A DNA stretch of 46,745 bases. Origin: a virus. Below are positions 1-8,679 of this stretch, piece by piece. The notes below the pieces were generated by a model. The model made no database searches. It saw nothing but the letters and a program-made list of their open reading frames with translations, and was not told where the DNA came from. The position numbers and the translations under genes were made by a program. Position 1 is the first letter of the stretch. Every line of letters begins with the position of its first letter. The DNA lies in the IMG/VR virus record IMGVR_UViG_3300050015_001029, positions 1-46,745 of that record; one strand, given 5' to 3'.

Positions 1-63
1 GTTCTTAATACATTATAATGATTACACATTTTTAATTACAGTATTAAAACATAGTTAAAAAAT
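1..63 (+). other. AT-rich leader at window edge
   Basis: Short AT-rich sequence before the first gene. No Shine-Dalgarno sequence is visible; the first ATG follows an A-rich run. The upstream gene lies outside the window, so this may be an intergenic spacer or the 3' end of a leader. Confidence 0.3.
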
Positions 64-318
64 ATGTCAAAAATCTGGAAAATATTTAAAGCAATATCAA
101 AAGGATATGCTCTTTGGTTCTGGTACTATTTTTATAAACCATATAGAAATAAAATGGAAGCTGAAGCAAAAAGAAAAATCGAAATTTGCAAAAAATGCAA
201 TCATCTTGACCAAAATATCCAAAGATGTAATTTATGCGGGTGTTTTATGACAATCAAAGTAAAATCGGCAAAAAATGAGGATTGCTATGATGGGAGATGG
301 GGAATTGATAATAAATAA
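64..318 (+). CDS. small zinc-ribbon protein
   Basis: An 84-residue protein. It has an aromatic, basic N-terminal half (WFWYYFYKPYR around residues 18-29) and a four-cysteine knuckle in the second half: CKKC at about 42-45, CNLCGC at about 55-60, plus a later Cys near 73. The paired CxxC motifs suggest a structural zinc site. It sits 25 nt upstream of the neck gene and reads the same way, so it may be co-transcribed with the head and tail genes. Short zinc-ribbon proteins of this kind are common in tailed phages without a known role. I do not recognise a specific family and assign no function. Confidence 0.6.
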   Translation: MSKIWKIFKAISKGYALWFWYYFYKPYRNKMEAEAKRKIEICKKCNHLDQNIQRCNLCGCFMTIKVKSAKNEDCYDGRWGIDNK

Positions 319-343
319 TATATAAAGAAATGAATTTATTATA

Positions 344-2011
344 ATGGCAGATTATGTTAATCCTTTTGGGGAACCTATAAAGGGAGCAATTCCAAGCCAG
401 CAAGTAGCTGTTCCTGGTGCACTTCAAATAAATGTTCCTGCAGATATTAATAGTCTTTTTAATCCTAACCTTGCTCTTACAGCTTTACAAACTTATAATA
501 GTTTGAATAGTGCTGCTAATCAAATGTTTGGAATTGAGGCAGTGTGGTTTAGAGCAGTTCCTCAACAAAGATCTAAAGATGTTATTTTCCAGGAATATAC
601 TCTTTCCTGTGTTGATGATAAACCAATATGCGTTAAAGTAATGATAGGTCCTAACGGATTTCCAGATAGTAAATATCAATTTGATTTAATGGGACTTGAA
701 TATGAAGTTCCTACTCAACTAGAAATTGATAAAAAATATTGGGAATCAATGGTAGGATTCGGAACAGCTCCTCAAAAGAAAGATATTGTTTATCTTCCTC
801 TTCCAAATAAACTTTATCAGGTTGAAAGTTCTTATCTTAAAAGAGGATTTCTAGAACAAGAAACAACTTGGATAATTAACCTTAGAAAATATCAAACAGA
901 AGCTTCTAGAAGAGAAGGAGATGCTCTTAAAGAAACTATTGATAAGTATACTGTTGGAGAAGCAGAATTATTCGGAGAAGCAATTGCAAATAATATTGAA
1001 AAACTTACAGATAAAAAACAAATGTCTCCTTTTAATTCAACATCTCAAGATAAATTTAAAACTCTTGATTCGAGTTTAACTTTAAAAATTCTAAATTATA
1101 ATTTAGATATTCATGGAATTATTGCTGCTCAATCGATTTATGATATGAAAAGCTCGGGGGATTTCAATGCAGTTCATTACTTAAATTCTTCAGATTATAT
1201 TACTAAATCCGATGATAGAGCTGTAACTGCTTGGATTATGCCAAGAATTATTGATAAAAAAGAATATGAGGTTAAATTAATTGAAGCAAAAAATATTGGT
1301 ACAATTACTGTTCCTGCAAATTATGAAATAACTATTGGCGGGGCTAAGCGTTTTGTTATGAATGACACTTTTATTATTTCTCGTCCTGGCGCACTTAATT
1401 TTTATGCAAAAGTAATTGATGATACTGATTCCGTTACTGGAAAATACTATTGCAAAATCGATACCGATGTAATAACCTATCTAAAATCGGTTAATTCTTC
1501 TTGGACAAGCATGAAGAATTATAAAATGAAAATTCAAGAACCCATAACTCTTATAGACGGAACCGATGAACTCTTAACTCATAAATTAGAAGTACTAGTT
1601 TCTGCAAATCAATATATAAAAATTATTTATGGTTCTCAAGAACATGTTATTTCAATGGATACAAGAATGCTAGATAATTCCTGGTATGGTGTTGTAGTTA
1701 ATATAGGAAATACTTGGGGTCAATATAATGTTTATGTTTGGAAACCTAGTGTTTCCGGAACTGGGGATAAACTAACCAAGGTATTTTATAAAACAATTGA
1801 TTTTATTCCTGAAGAAGTAGCTGTAAGTGAATATACTCTCAATCGTTCTGATTCTTATATGACAAATATTCGTTTATTTAAAACGACTATCGAAGAGGAA
1901 AAACAACCTTTTGAATTACTATCGTATTTTTCAAAAGATGCAGATCAAGCTATTGTGCTGGACTCGGCAGATTTACGTTTTACCGCTCCTTACGTCTCTA
2001 AACAACGCTAA
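344..2011 (+). CDS. gp14-like neck (head-tail connector) protein, enlarged
   Basis: A 555-residue protein directly ahead of the terminase pair, where T4 gene 14 lies. Residues about 60-190 recall T4 gp14: an initial segment resembling GVECYYVPRE (here FGIEAVWFRAVPQQ), a W/F..MVGFG turn, and DIVYLPLPNKLYQVE, which parallels the T4 stretch DLIYFPMDNSLFEIN. T4 gp14 is about 256 residues and helps close the filled head and join the tail. This copy carries roughly 300 extra C-terminal residues rich in beta-type sequence, perhaps decoration or Ig-like domains. The assignment depends on context plus remembered motifs, not a search. No gp15 homologue lies between this gene and gene 16, unlike T4. Confidence 0.55.
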   Translation: MADYVNPFGEPIKGAIPSQQVAVPGALQINVPADINSLFNPNLALTALQTYNSLNSAANQMFGIEAVWFRAVPQQRSKDVIFQEYTLSCVDDKPICVKVMIGPNGFPDSKYQFDLMGLEYEVPTQLEIDKKYWESMVGFGTAPQKKDIVYLPLPNKLYQVESSYLKRGFLEQETTWIINLRKYQTEASRREGDALKETIDKYTVGEAELFGEAIANNIEKLTDKKQMSPFNSTSQDKFKTLDSSLTLKILNYNLDIHGIIAAQSIYDMKSSGDFNAVHYLNSSDYITKSDDRAVTAWIMPRIIDKKEYEVKLIEAKNIGTITVPANYEITIGGAKRFVMNDTFIISRPGALNFYAKVIDDTDSVTGKYYCKIDTDVITYLKSVNSSWTSMKNYKMKIQEPITLIDGTDELLTHKLEVLVSANQYIKIIYGSQEHVISMDTRMLDNSWYGVVVNIGNTWGQYNVYVWKPSVSGTGDKLTKVFYKTIDFIPEEVAVSEYTLNRSDSYMTNIRLFKTTIEEEKQPFELLSYFSKDADQAIVLDSADLRFTAPYVSKQR

Positions 2012-2030
2012 CTGATTAAAAACCAATTAT

Positions 2031-2747
2031 ATGAAAGCAAATGATATGAAAGATGAACTTCAAAAAATGATCGACGCAGCTGATGATCGTTTAGATAAAA
2101 ATGTAGTTCCCCCTTCAAATGCTGTTCCTGAATTAATGATGGAACCTAGATTTACTATGGATTTTAGAAAGCTTCATAAAAAGTGTGATGGCGAAGCTAA
2201 AAAAATGATTAAAAATGCTACGGGATTTATGCTCTCGGATGATACTGTAAAAAACAATCCATATATGAAAAATAAAATGCAAGTGGATGTTGTATCACTT
2301 TCGAGTATGCTTTATCAATTGAAGGTAAATGAAATGATGCAGGAAACTCTCATGGAGGAGGTCCGTGCCGGCGCGACACACAATCGCAATTTTGAGGTCT
2401 TTGGTCAACTAAGCAAGACCATCGGCGAGTTAAATAAACAACTCCTACAGACCGTAGAGGCCATAAAATCAACCTACAAGGATATTAGATTTGATGTTAA
2501 AGAAAAAGAGAACGAATTAAGAGCTATTGGACCAGGCCAAAATGGAATGATAAGAAATGATCGAGGTCTTGTTGCATTAGGAACAAAAGAACTTATTCGA
2601 GAGACTAAAAAATTAAAAAGTCCAAATATGGGGGCAATTCAGGATGTTGAAGAGATACCAGTAGAAATAATACTCTTACCATTGGATCCCAGTATACTTG
2701 CAGAAACAATACCTACATTTATAGAAATGCCATTAACAACATTATAA
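2031..2747 (+). CDS. 16: terminase small subunit, gp16-like
   Basis: A 238-residue, mostly helical protein that ends 1 nt before the large terminase start. Its central part (about residues 85-165) aligns by eye with T4 gp16: RNFEVFGQLSKTIGELNKQL against [21 protein letters not shown], the helical hairpin that forms the gp16 oligomer. T4 gp16 is 164 residues, so there are longer tails here. Its role would be to recognise or regulate viral DNA and stimulate the gp17 ATPase during headful packaging. The codons for the conserved core (about 2341-2465) are strikingly GC-rich compared with the flanks; this is described separately. Identity is well supported by position between gp14-like and gp17. 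Confidence 0.7.
   Translation: MKANDMKDELQKMIDAADDRLDKNVVPPSNAVPELMMEPRFTMDFRKLHKKCDGEAKKMIKNATGFMLSDDTVKNNPYMKNKMQVDVVSLSSMLYQLKVNEMMQETLMEEVRAGATHNRNFEVFGQLSKTIGELNKQLLQTVEAIKSTYKDIRFDVKEKENELRAIGPGQNGMIRNDRGLVALGTKELIRETKKLKSPNMGAIQDVEEIPVEIILLPLDPSILAETIPTFIEMPLTTL
2341..2465 (+). other. GC-rich patch inside gene 16
   Basis: Counting bases gives about 55% GC for 2341-2400 and 45% for 2401-2460, in a window of roughly 30% GC. Codon choice also changes: CGT and CGC for Arg, GCC/GCG, GGC, GTC and CTC appear, while neighbours use AGA, GCT, GGA and CTT. It includes the run GTCCGTGCCGGCGCG. The patch falls on the conserved core of the small terminase. It could be a recombined segment or a DNA-level signal such as a packaging site; T4 gene 16 is reported to contain pac-like sequence. 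Confidence 0.6.
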
Positions 2748-2748
2748 A

Positions 2749-4701
2749 ATGTCACACAATTTAATATGGACTACAGAAATAGTCAACCAAACTTTAAGCC
2801 AACTTCGATTTGGATCCGATGTTGATCTTGATTGTTTTCATCAAAGAGATCCGGAATTAAAAGCAGATAATGTTCTTTTCCAATTAACCAAAGAAGAAGA
2901 AGAAGAATTTATTAAATGCTCTCAAAATATAGATTATTTTGTTGAAACCTATTGTCAATTTCTAACTGACTACGGAAGGCAAACAGTTAAATTAAGAGAA
3001 TTTCAAAAAGAGATTCTTAATACCCTCGGAGATGAAATATGGCTTGAAGATCTTGAGGATCTAGGACCAAGTGTTAGAAATTATATTTTAATGGCAGCTC
3101 GACAGACAGGTAAGACTACTACTATTGCTGCTTTTTTTGCTTGGTATCTTTGCTTTCATACAGATAGAAATCTTCTTATTCTTGCTAATAAACAACAAAC
3201 AACTACAGAAATTGTAGCTAAGGTAGTTTATGTTTTTCGAGGTCTTCCTTTCTTTATGAAACCAGGTATAAAACGAATCGGGGCTTTAGGATTAAACCTC
3301 GATAATGGATGTATGTTAACATCTCAAGCAACTACAAAAACAGCAGCTATTGGTTTTGCAATCCATGTATTATACATTGATGAATTTGCCCACATTAACC
3401 AGAAATTAGCTCGTTCTTTCTGGAGATCTGTTTATCCTACTCTTTCTAGTTCTAGAGTTTCTCAATGTATCATTTCTTCTACCCCTGATGGCGTTGATAA
3501 CTTATTCTATGAAATTTGGGATAAAGCAAATAAAGGTATAAATAGTTTTATTTGGAAACGAGTTGATTATTGGGAAGTTCCTGGTCATGATGATGCTTGG
3601 GCTGAACAAGAAAAAGCTAATTTTGGGGAAGAGGAATTTGCTCAAGAATACGAACTTTCATTTGATAGAAAATCCAATCTTCTTTTATCGGGATCCGATC
3701 TTGCTTGGATCAGAAGAATATCTACAAAATATAAATATCGAGAATTAGAAAAAACCGGATTGGATGAAATGGTTTATAGGGATCTTTTAAAATGGCATCC
3801 GGATTTTGATCCTAATGGGGATATTGATTCAAGGATTGTTCGATTTATACTTTCTAATGATATTGCTGAAGGTAAAGAAGATGAAGAGGATAAGGATAAT
3901 GATTTTAATGTTACAACTATTTGGGCTGTTGAACCCAAATCTAGAGCTAAATTAAGAAAATTAAGAAAAGATGAAAGAGTTATAAAAAATTTATTCAGAA
4001 TAAGGCAGGTGGGGGTATTTAGAGATAATATGGGGGATGAAGAAGTAATGGCTCATGTAAATAAAGCTATCGCTTTTGATCAACTACCTAAAGATTCTTT
4101 TAGATGGTTAATAGAAATGAATTTTAATGGAAAAGCTTATTTAAGTAAGCTTATGGAACATGAGGAATATGAAGATGCTTATGTTATGCGTTCATATCAT
4201 ACAGCTCCTGTTCCGGGAGAAAGGCATCCAAGAAAAAAAGCAGGATTTAAAGTTACATCAAATAAAGAATATTTCTGTAAATTAGGAAAAAAGCTTATTT
4301 CTCAAAAAACTATTATTCCCAATGAAAAAGAAACTTTAGCAGAATTTGGATCTTTCGGAAAAGTTAAAAATAGTTATAAAGGAATAGCAAAACATGATGA
4401 TATTGCTATGTCAACTCTTAATTTATCAAGATTTTATGAAGAATCTGAATATGCTGATTGGTTATATGATTTTTTGGATCAAATGCCAACATCTGATCTA
4501 AAAAGTTATATGTTACAGATTATTCAGGAACCAGCAGATTCAAAAGAAGAAATGAATGATAATCAATTCAAAGCTTTTTATGAACAACCAGAAAAAGCTG
4601 CTAGTGAGCAAGAAGCAATTAAACAAATATGGACTTCTCATGGAAAAGGTAGTAGTTCTAAATATCCTGGTATGGGAACCCCCTGGTCTACAAAAAGATG
4701 A
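2749..4701 (+). CDS. 17: terminase large subunit, gp17-like ATPase-nuclease
   Basis: A 650-residue packaging motor. N-terminal ATPase: the Q-motif region LREFQKEIL (about 82-90), Walker A ARQTGKTT (about 117-124), Walker B LYIDE (about 208-212) and coupling motif SSTPDG (about 243-248). The C-terminal RNase-H-type nuclease shows SNDIAEGKEDEEDKDNDF (about residue 366 on) and, near the end, KHDDIAMS, a metal-binding Asp pair like that of T4 gp17. T4 gp17 is 610 residues, so length agrees. It would translocate DNA into the prohead through the portal and cut concatemers. The start lies 1 nt after the small subunit stop, implying translational coupling. No Shine-Dalgarno sequence precedes the ATG. 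Confidence 0.95.
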   Translation: MSHNLIWTTEIVNQTLSQLRFGSDVDLDCFHQRDPELKADNVLFQLTKEEEEEFIKCSQNIDYFVETYCQFLTDYGRQTVKLREFQKEILNTLGDEIWLEDLEDLGPSVRNYILMAARQTGKTTTIAAFFAWYLCFHTDRNLLILANKQQTTTEIVAKVVYVFRGLPFFMKPGIKRIGALGLNLDNGCMLTSQATTKTAAIGFAIHVLYIDEFAHINQKLARSFWRSVYPTLSSSRVSQCIISSTPDGVDNLFYEIWDKANKGINSFIWKRVDYWEVPGHDDAWAEQEKANFGEEEFAQEYELSFDRKSNLLLSGSDLAWIRRISTKYKYRELEKTGLDEMVYRDLLKWHPDFDPNGDIDSRIVRFILSNDIAEGKEDEEDKDNDFNVTTIWAVEPKSRAKLRKLRKDERVIKNLFRIRQVGVFRDNMGDEEVMAHVNKAIAFDQLPKDSFRWLIEMNFNGKAYLSKLMEHEEYEDAYVMRSYHTAPVPGERHPRKKAGFKVTSNKEYFCKLGKKLISQKTIIPNEKETLAEFGSFGKVKNSYKGIAKHDDIAMSTLNLSRFYEESEYADWLYDFLDQMPTSDLKSYMLQIIQEPADSKEEMNDNQFKAFYEQPEKAASEQEAIKQIWTSHGKGSSSKYPGMGTPWSTKR

Positions 4702-4746
4702 GTCTGCTCAGTTCAGGTAAAAGCCAAATCATGAATAGAAGTTTTT

Positions 4747-4764
4747 TGATATATAAATAAAAGA
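4747..4764 (+). promoter_or_regulatory. T4-type late promoter before tail sheath
   Basis: Exact TATAAATA at 4752-4759 inside GATATATAAATAAAAG, in the 139-nt gap between gp17 and gp18. This is the T4 late-promoter consensus. A weaker AATAAATAA copy lies near 4812. The start codon of gp18 is about 80 nt downstream. Confidence 0.6.
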
Positions 4765-4840
4765 CATTATTTGAATAAGTCGGAAAGTAGTTTTTTAGTA
4801 ATTTTCTGGTGAATAAATAATAAAAATAAATGAAATAAAT

Positions 4841-7312
4841 ATGGCAAAACTTTCTTTAGATCTATCCCAATTTAAAGCTGCTGGCGTTTATACAGTCGAA
4901 GTAGATCAGTCTGAAAGAATTACGGTTTCTACTCAATCATTAAGATTAGTGGTTGGATTCTCAAAAATAGGTCCATTTAATGCTCCTACATTCATTCGTT
5001 CCACAAGAGACCGTATCAGATTTTTTGGTGATATAGACAAAAAGTTAGAGAAAAAAGGATCTTTCTTTCAAAGATCAATAGATACCTGCTTACTTCAAGC
5101 ACCCGTATTTGCTCTTAATCTTCTTAATGTTGGTAATGATGCTTCTACAGAATCTACTGGATTCGCTTCTCTATCAATAAACTGTGCTTCTAGTAATATA
5201 GGAATTAATACAGATCAATATATTAATTTCTTTAATAGAGAAAGATTTTGGAAAGCAGATTCCGATTATCTATTAGGGGTTGCAGGAAATGCAGAAAATG
5301 TTTCCGGTGCTAATGGTATTCAAAATACTTCTCTTTTGCAAATTGCAAATGTTGGAACAAAAACTATTTCAGTTATTATAAGAAAAGCCGTTGGACTTCA
5401 AGGTTATAGTGTTACTGCTAAAAATTGGTATGGTTCTGATACAAACATTCCTTATGAGTGGATTCGTCCTTCTGATTTAATGAAAGATTATTTTATTCAA
5501 GTTATAGCTATTGAAGGTAACTGGACAAATTATAATAACCTATCAACCGATCCATTTTTCTCAGCTTATTTTAATTCTAAAGGTGTTATACCTTCGAAAT
5601 TAAATGAATTCATTAGTCTTCCTAATGTAAGTTTAATTGGATCCTGGATTGGAACATTTATTCCAGAATTTAGAGATCAAATGGGGGCTAATCAGAATAT
5701 TGAGGATATTATTAATGCTTCAACCCCTCTTACGGGGATTTTAGTAAACGTTAACCAAGATGCTCTTGATCAGCTTAATTGGGATGAAATTTCCCAGCAA
5801 TGGAAAAGTGGAGATGGAACTACAACAGGTGGGGCTTCTCATTTGGTAGATCTTGTCGGTCACGGGCTTATAGATTTAACAACAGGCGATGTTTCAAGAG
5901 GATTTTTAAGTTATGGTATTGATGTATCTCAAAATGTTATTCATAACCAACTACATATTCAGCTTATTGGAACTACAGGTCAAAAATTCTCACTCGCTGT
6001 AGATGCTTCTAATTTACAAACATCACTTACAATAGGAACTTTTCTTAAAAAGGATGGTTCTGTAAATGGAGGATCAGGGGTAACTTATATCACTTCTAAG
6101 ATATATGATGTTTCTGCTTATGTTTATGAAACGGCAGAACCTATTTATCATTATTCAGCAACCATAAGTCCATCAGAAGCTTATATTCAAAAACCAATAG
6201 ATGATGCTTCTGTAACTACAGCATATAAATTTTTACCGCTTGATGGACTTCATTTAACCTCTAATCATCTTCCTGGATATACCACATCGGGTGCACCAGG
6301 TGTTGAAGCTGGTATTGAAAAAGTTTACTCAATGCTTGAAGATGAAGGTATTCTAAGAGGATTAACCAATCCAGATATGATCAACTTCAGATATGTTGTA
6401 GATACAATGGCTTATGGCTTACAACCTAATCTTGGGGGAAAAGTTTATCTTTCAAGACTTGCTAAGAAAAGAGGCAAATGCACTGCTATTTTAAGTGCAC
6501 CTGCAATAGCTCAGTTTGCATCAAGTCAGGATCCTTATTTCTGCGATATGTTTATTTCAGGAACAGATCCTAAACCAATATTTAGTACAGAGTATATCCC
6601 TGTAGGAGGTAATCCAGATTTACCAAGAAGCTTTAGATTCACTCTTCCAGATGAAGACAATGGATCTAAATTTACCGGGGTATTTGGACCATTTCTTACC
6701 TATACAGAAAATGATAAAACTATTTCAGTTCCACCAGCTGCGGATATCTCAAACAGCTTTGTAAGAAAATTCCTAGGGGGGGATCCATATGCCATCGTTG
6801 CTAATAAAAATGGTATCGTTTCTAATCCTAATTTAGCTGGAGTTGAATATATGGTTGATGCTCAAGATAGAAGCTATCTAGAACCATTTGGATATAATTC
6901 TATCGTTCAAAGAACTTCAACAGGGGAAATACTTATTTATGCTAACAGAACAGCTTTTCAAACTGTAAAGAGTGATTACAACTATTTACATGTTAGGGAG
7001 CTTTTAAATACAATTGAATTACAAGTTGAAGAAGTTCTAAAGAATTTTGTATTTGATTTCAATAATCCTGTAACTAGACTTACGATTGTTAATGCAATTA
7101 CTCCAATTCTTCAAAGTATCCAGGATGCTGGAGCTCTTACCCAATATGAAATTGTAATGGATGAGTCAAACAACACCCCTGATATTGTTGATGAAGGATT
7201 TGCTATTATTGATATTGGAGTTTGGGTTACTAAAGGAATGGAAAAAATCATTCAAAGAATTACAGTATACAAAACCGGTGGATCTAGCTCAGGTAGCTTT
7301 AGTTCACTTTAA
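4841..7312 (+). CDS. 18: contractile tail sheath protein, gp18-like
   Basis: An 823-residue protein between the large terminase and the tail tube, exactly as in T4. The N-terminus (SQFKAAGVYTVEVDQSERI) matches the sheath pattern in which the first strands name the protein as joining a neighbouring subunit. The C-terminal third (about 610-815: YLSRLAKKRGKCTAIL, then VLKNFVFDFNNPVTRLTI and IQRITVYKTGG) resembles the conserved sheath C-terminal domain. T4 gp18 is 659 residues; the extra length is probably a surface-exposed insertion in the middle (about 180-480). It polymerises around the tail tube and contracts at infection. Confidence 0.9.
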   Translation: MAKLSLDLSQFKAAGVYTVEVDQSERITVSTQSLRLVVGFSKIGPFNAPTFIRSTRDRIRFFGDIDKKLEKKGSFFQRSIDTCLLQAPVFALNLLNVGNDASTESTGFASLSINCASSNIGINTDQYINFFNRERFWKADSDYLLGVAGNAENVSGANGIQNTSLLQIANVGTKTISVIIRKAVGLQGYSVTAKNWYGSDTNIPYEWIRPSDLMKDYFIQVIAIEGNWTNYNNLSTDPFFSAYFNSKGVIPSKLNEFISLPNVSLIGSWIGTFIPEFRDQMGANQNIEDIINASTPLTGILVNVNQDALDQLNWDEISQQWKSGDGTTTGGASHLVDLVGHGLIDLTTGDVSRGFLSYGIDVSQNVIHNQLHIQLIGTTGQKFSLAVDASNLQTSLTIGTFLKKDGSVNGGSGVTYITSKIYDVSAYVYETAEPIYHYSATISPSEAYIQKPIDDASVTTAYKFLPLDGLHLTSNHLPGYTTSGAPGVEAGIEKVYSMLEDEGILRGLTNPDMINFRYVVDTMAYGLQPNLGGKVYLSRLAKKRGKCTAILSAPAIAQFASSQDPYFCDMFISGTDPKPIFSTEYIPVGGNPDLPRSFRFTLPDEDNGSKFTGVFGPFLTYTENDKTISVPPAADISNSFVRKFLGGDPYAIVANKNGIVSNPNLAGVEYMVDAQDRSYLEPFGYNSIVQRTSTGEILIYANRTAFQTVKSDYNYLHVRELLNTIELQVEEVLKNFVFDFNNPVTRLTIVNAITPILQSIQDAGALTQYEIVMDESNNTPDIVDEGFAIIDIGVWVTKGMEKIIQRITVYKTGGSSSGSFSSL

Positions 7313-7343
7313 TGGAGAATAAATAAAATAAAAGTATCGCGAG

Positions 7344-7943
7344 ATGGCAGAAAATTTTAAATCGCAAGGAACATTCGGTATACCTCACTGGAGAAGTTCA
7401 AGAGCTGCACAAGAACTCTATGAACCGTTATATTTGAACTTATTTACAGTTCAGATCTCTCTTCCAGTTGGTGTCGGTTCTACAGAAGAGAACACGAATC
7501 TTTTACTTGAAAATATTATAAGTATTGGGGGTCTAGAATCAAATTCATTCCCAACAACTCCTCAGCAGCAGAATTATAAGTGGGCTGGAAGAAGATTTGC
7601 TGGATCCAAACCTGATAAGACCACGATGGACGTTGCACTCGCCTTTGAAGTTAACTTAAATCGTACTCCAAGTGCTTATGTTCTAAAAACTCTCAGAAAA
7701 TGGAATGATCTAGTTTATGATCCTCTTACAGGTAGAACAGGTATTAAAGCTGATTACGTAGCTCCTTGGGCATTAATAACCCTATATGATAGAGCTAATA
7801 ATCCTTACTGGCAATGGAAACTTTATAATTTATTTCCAATTACTCCTCTTAACGTTCCTGAAATTGCTTATATGAGTGAAGAGATTTATCGAATCGAAGG
7901 ATATACACTTGCCTGCGACAGCTGGGACGAAACAATTGTTTAA
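7344..7943 (+). CDS. 19: tail tube protein, gp19-like
   Basis: A 199-residue protein 31 nt after the sheath gene; T4 gp19 is 163 residues. Features typical of the tube fold are a hydrophobic central strand pattern, KPDKTTMDVALAFEVNLNRTP (start), a W..LVYDPLTGRTG loop (T4 has IHNPITGVRN at the same place) and a late WKLYNLFPITPLNVPEI strand. It forms the hexameric inner tube through which DNA passes. The upstream spacer contains GAATAAATAAAATAAAAG, a weak match to the late promoter. Gene order 16-17-18-19 strongly supports the call. Confidence 0.85.
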   Translation: MAENFKSQGTFGIPHWRSSRAAQELYEPLYLNLFTVQISLPVGVGSTEENTNLLLENIISIGGLESNSFPTTPQQQNYKWAGRRFAGSKPDKTTMDVALAFEVNLNRTPSAYVLKTLRKWNDLVYDPLTGRTGIKADYVAPWALITLYDRANNPYWQWKLYNLFPITPLNVPEIAYMSEEIYRIEGYTLACDSWDETIV

Positions 7944-7961
7944 AAATAAATATTAAAGAAT

Positions 7962-8153
7962 ATGGAAGCAGCAAAATTAGTATCTGAAAGTTTAGAGGAA
8001 TTTCAAGAAATAACTGAAAAGCTTAAGGGAAAACAATATAAAATAGATGCCGATAAAAATAAGAAAATTACTCCTAATGATTTCACAATTCTTAGAGGAG
8101 AAAAAAAACCACCAAAAAGGGTAACGGATAAAGATGAAAATAAAAAGGTTTAA
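7962..8153 (+). CDS. small tagged protein with an EF-hand-like loop
   Basis: A 63-residue protein starting LVSESLEEFQ, one of the recurring tags in this window (see findings). Residues about 29-40 read DADKNKKITPND, which fits a 12-residue EF-hand loop (Asp 1, Asp 3, Asn 5, Ile 8, Asp 12), followed by FTILRG. The remainder is lysine-rich and probably disordered. SLEE matches the L-x-E cut motif of the T4 prohead protease, so it could be an internal head protein; that is inference. Its end overlaps the next gene by 20 nt in another frame. Confidence 0.5.
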   Translation: MEAAKLVSESLEEFQEITEKLKGKQYKIDADKNKKITPNDFTILRGEKKPPKRVTDKDENKKV

Positions 8154-8454
8154 TTGGTTTCTTGATTTAATTTGTCAAGAAACAGTTGAAGCAATTACTT
8201 TATGCCCTTTTGGAATTTATATTCGTGCTGAAATCCCTGATATGATAGTAGTTCAACATGAGCAAATACACTGGAAACAACAAATAGAGATGTTGGTAAT
8301 ACCATTTTATATTTGGTATGGAATAGAAACTTTATTAAGAGGATATAATAAAATTTCATTTGAACAGGAGGCTTATAAAAATGAAAATAATACAAATTAT
8401 TTAAAAATACGCAAGCATTATGCTTGGATAAAATATCTAAAAAGAGTATTATGA
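8134..8454 (+). CDS. zincin-like small protein (HExxH)
   Basis: A 106-residue protein with a metalloprotease-type helix VVQHEQIHWKQQ (HEQIH at about residues 43-47), followed by a hydrophobic helix (MLVIPFYIWYGIETLL) and then FEQEAYKNE, which could supply the third, downstream acidic zinc ligand. This arrangement is seen in small uncharacterised zincin-like proteins of Bacteroidota and their phages. Substrate unknown. It overlaps the preceding tagged gene by 20 nt and ends at a clear terminator, so the two probably share a transcript. Confidence 0.5.
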   Translation: MKIKRFNWFLDLICQETVEAITLCPFGIYIRAEIPDMIVVQHEQIHWKQQIEMLVIPFYIWYGIETLLRGYNKISFEQEAYKNENNTNYLKIRKHYAWIKYLKRVL

Positions 8455-8479
8455 GGGAATTTAATTCCCTCTTTTTTTG
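8453..8479 (+). terminator. rho-independent terminator
   Basis: GAGGGAAT, a three-base loop, ATTCCCTC, then seven T. It closes the tail-tube side operon at the stop codon of the HExxH gene and is followed at once by a promoter-like element. Confidence 0.85.
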
Positions 8480-8522
8480 TTTAAAACTATTGAGTTTTGG
8501 TGTATAATATATAGATAAATTG
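8472..8522 (+). promoter_or_regulatory. recurring promoter-like element, copy 1
   Basis: GTTTAAAACTATTGAG..., then GTATAATATATAGATAAATTG, directly after a terminator and just before the Cys-rich peptide gene. An almost identical block lies at 9637-9687, and shorter relatives occur elsewhere. Conservation between two otherwise unrelated spacers suggests a non-late phage promoter. The TATAAT is a plausible -10 element; I cannot place the -35 with certainty. Confidence 0.55.
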
Positions 8523-8533
8523 ATCAATCGAAT

Positions 8534-8665
8534 ATGAAAAAGAAAGAAATTTACGAAAAACCTACGCTTGTTAAGATAGAGAAAATGGTCTTTATGTTCG
8601 AACCCTATAAGAAAAGATCTAAGCTGACATGTAGACAATGTTCGGGGTGTCATGGATGTAGATAA
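8534..8665 (+). CDS. 43-residue peptide with C-terminal CxxCxxCxxC
   Basis: ATG at 8534, stop at 8663-8665; no larger overlapping gene explains it. The N-terminal part is MKKKEIYEKPTLVKIEKM and the C-terminal part is LTCRQCSGCHGCR, with Cys at 33, 36, 39 and 42 in perfect CxxC spacing. The layout (charged YxKPxLxK leader-like part, short Cys-rich core) recalls precursors of ribosomally made modified peptides, and a methyltransferase starts 14 nt downstream. It could equally be a tiny metal-binding protein. A promoter-like element lies 12 nt upstream, which supports expression. Function is not assigned. Confidence 0.5.
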   Translation: MKKKEIYEKPTLVKIEKMVFMFEPYKKRSKLTCRQCSGCHGCR

Positions 8666-8679
8666 AATTTTTAGAGAAG

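Noticed and set aside
8594-8608. GTTCGAACCC, another tRNA-like T-loop
   Set aside because: It is inside the 43-residue peptide frame and no cloverleaf can be drawn around it.
8195-8653. 152-codon minus-strand open frame
   Set aside because: It runs through a terminator, a promoter-like element and the opposite strand of the HExxH gene and Cys peptide; it has no motif.
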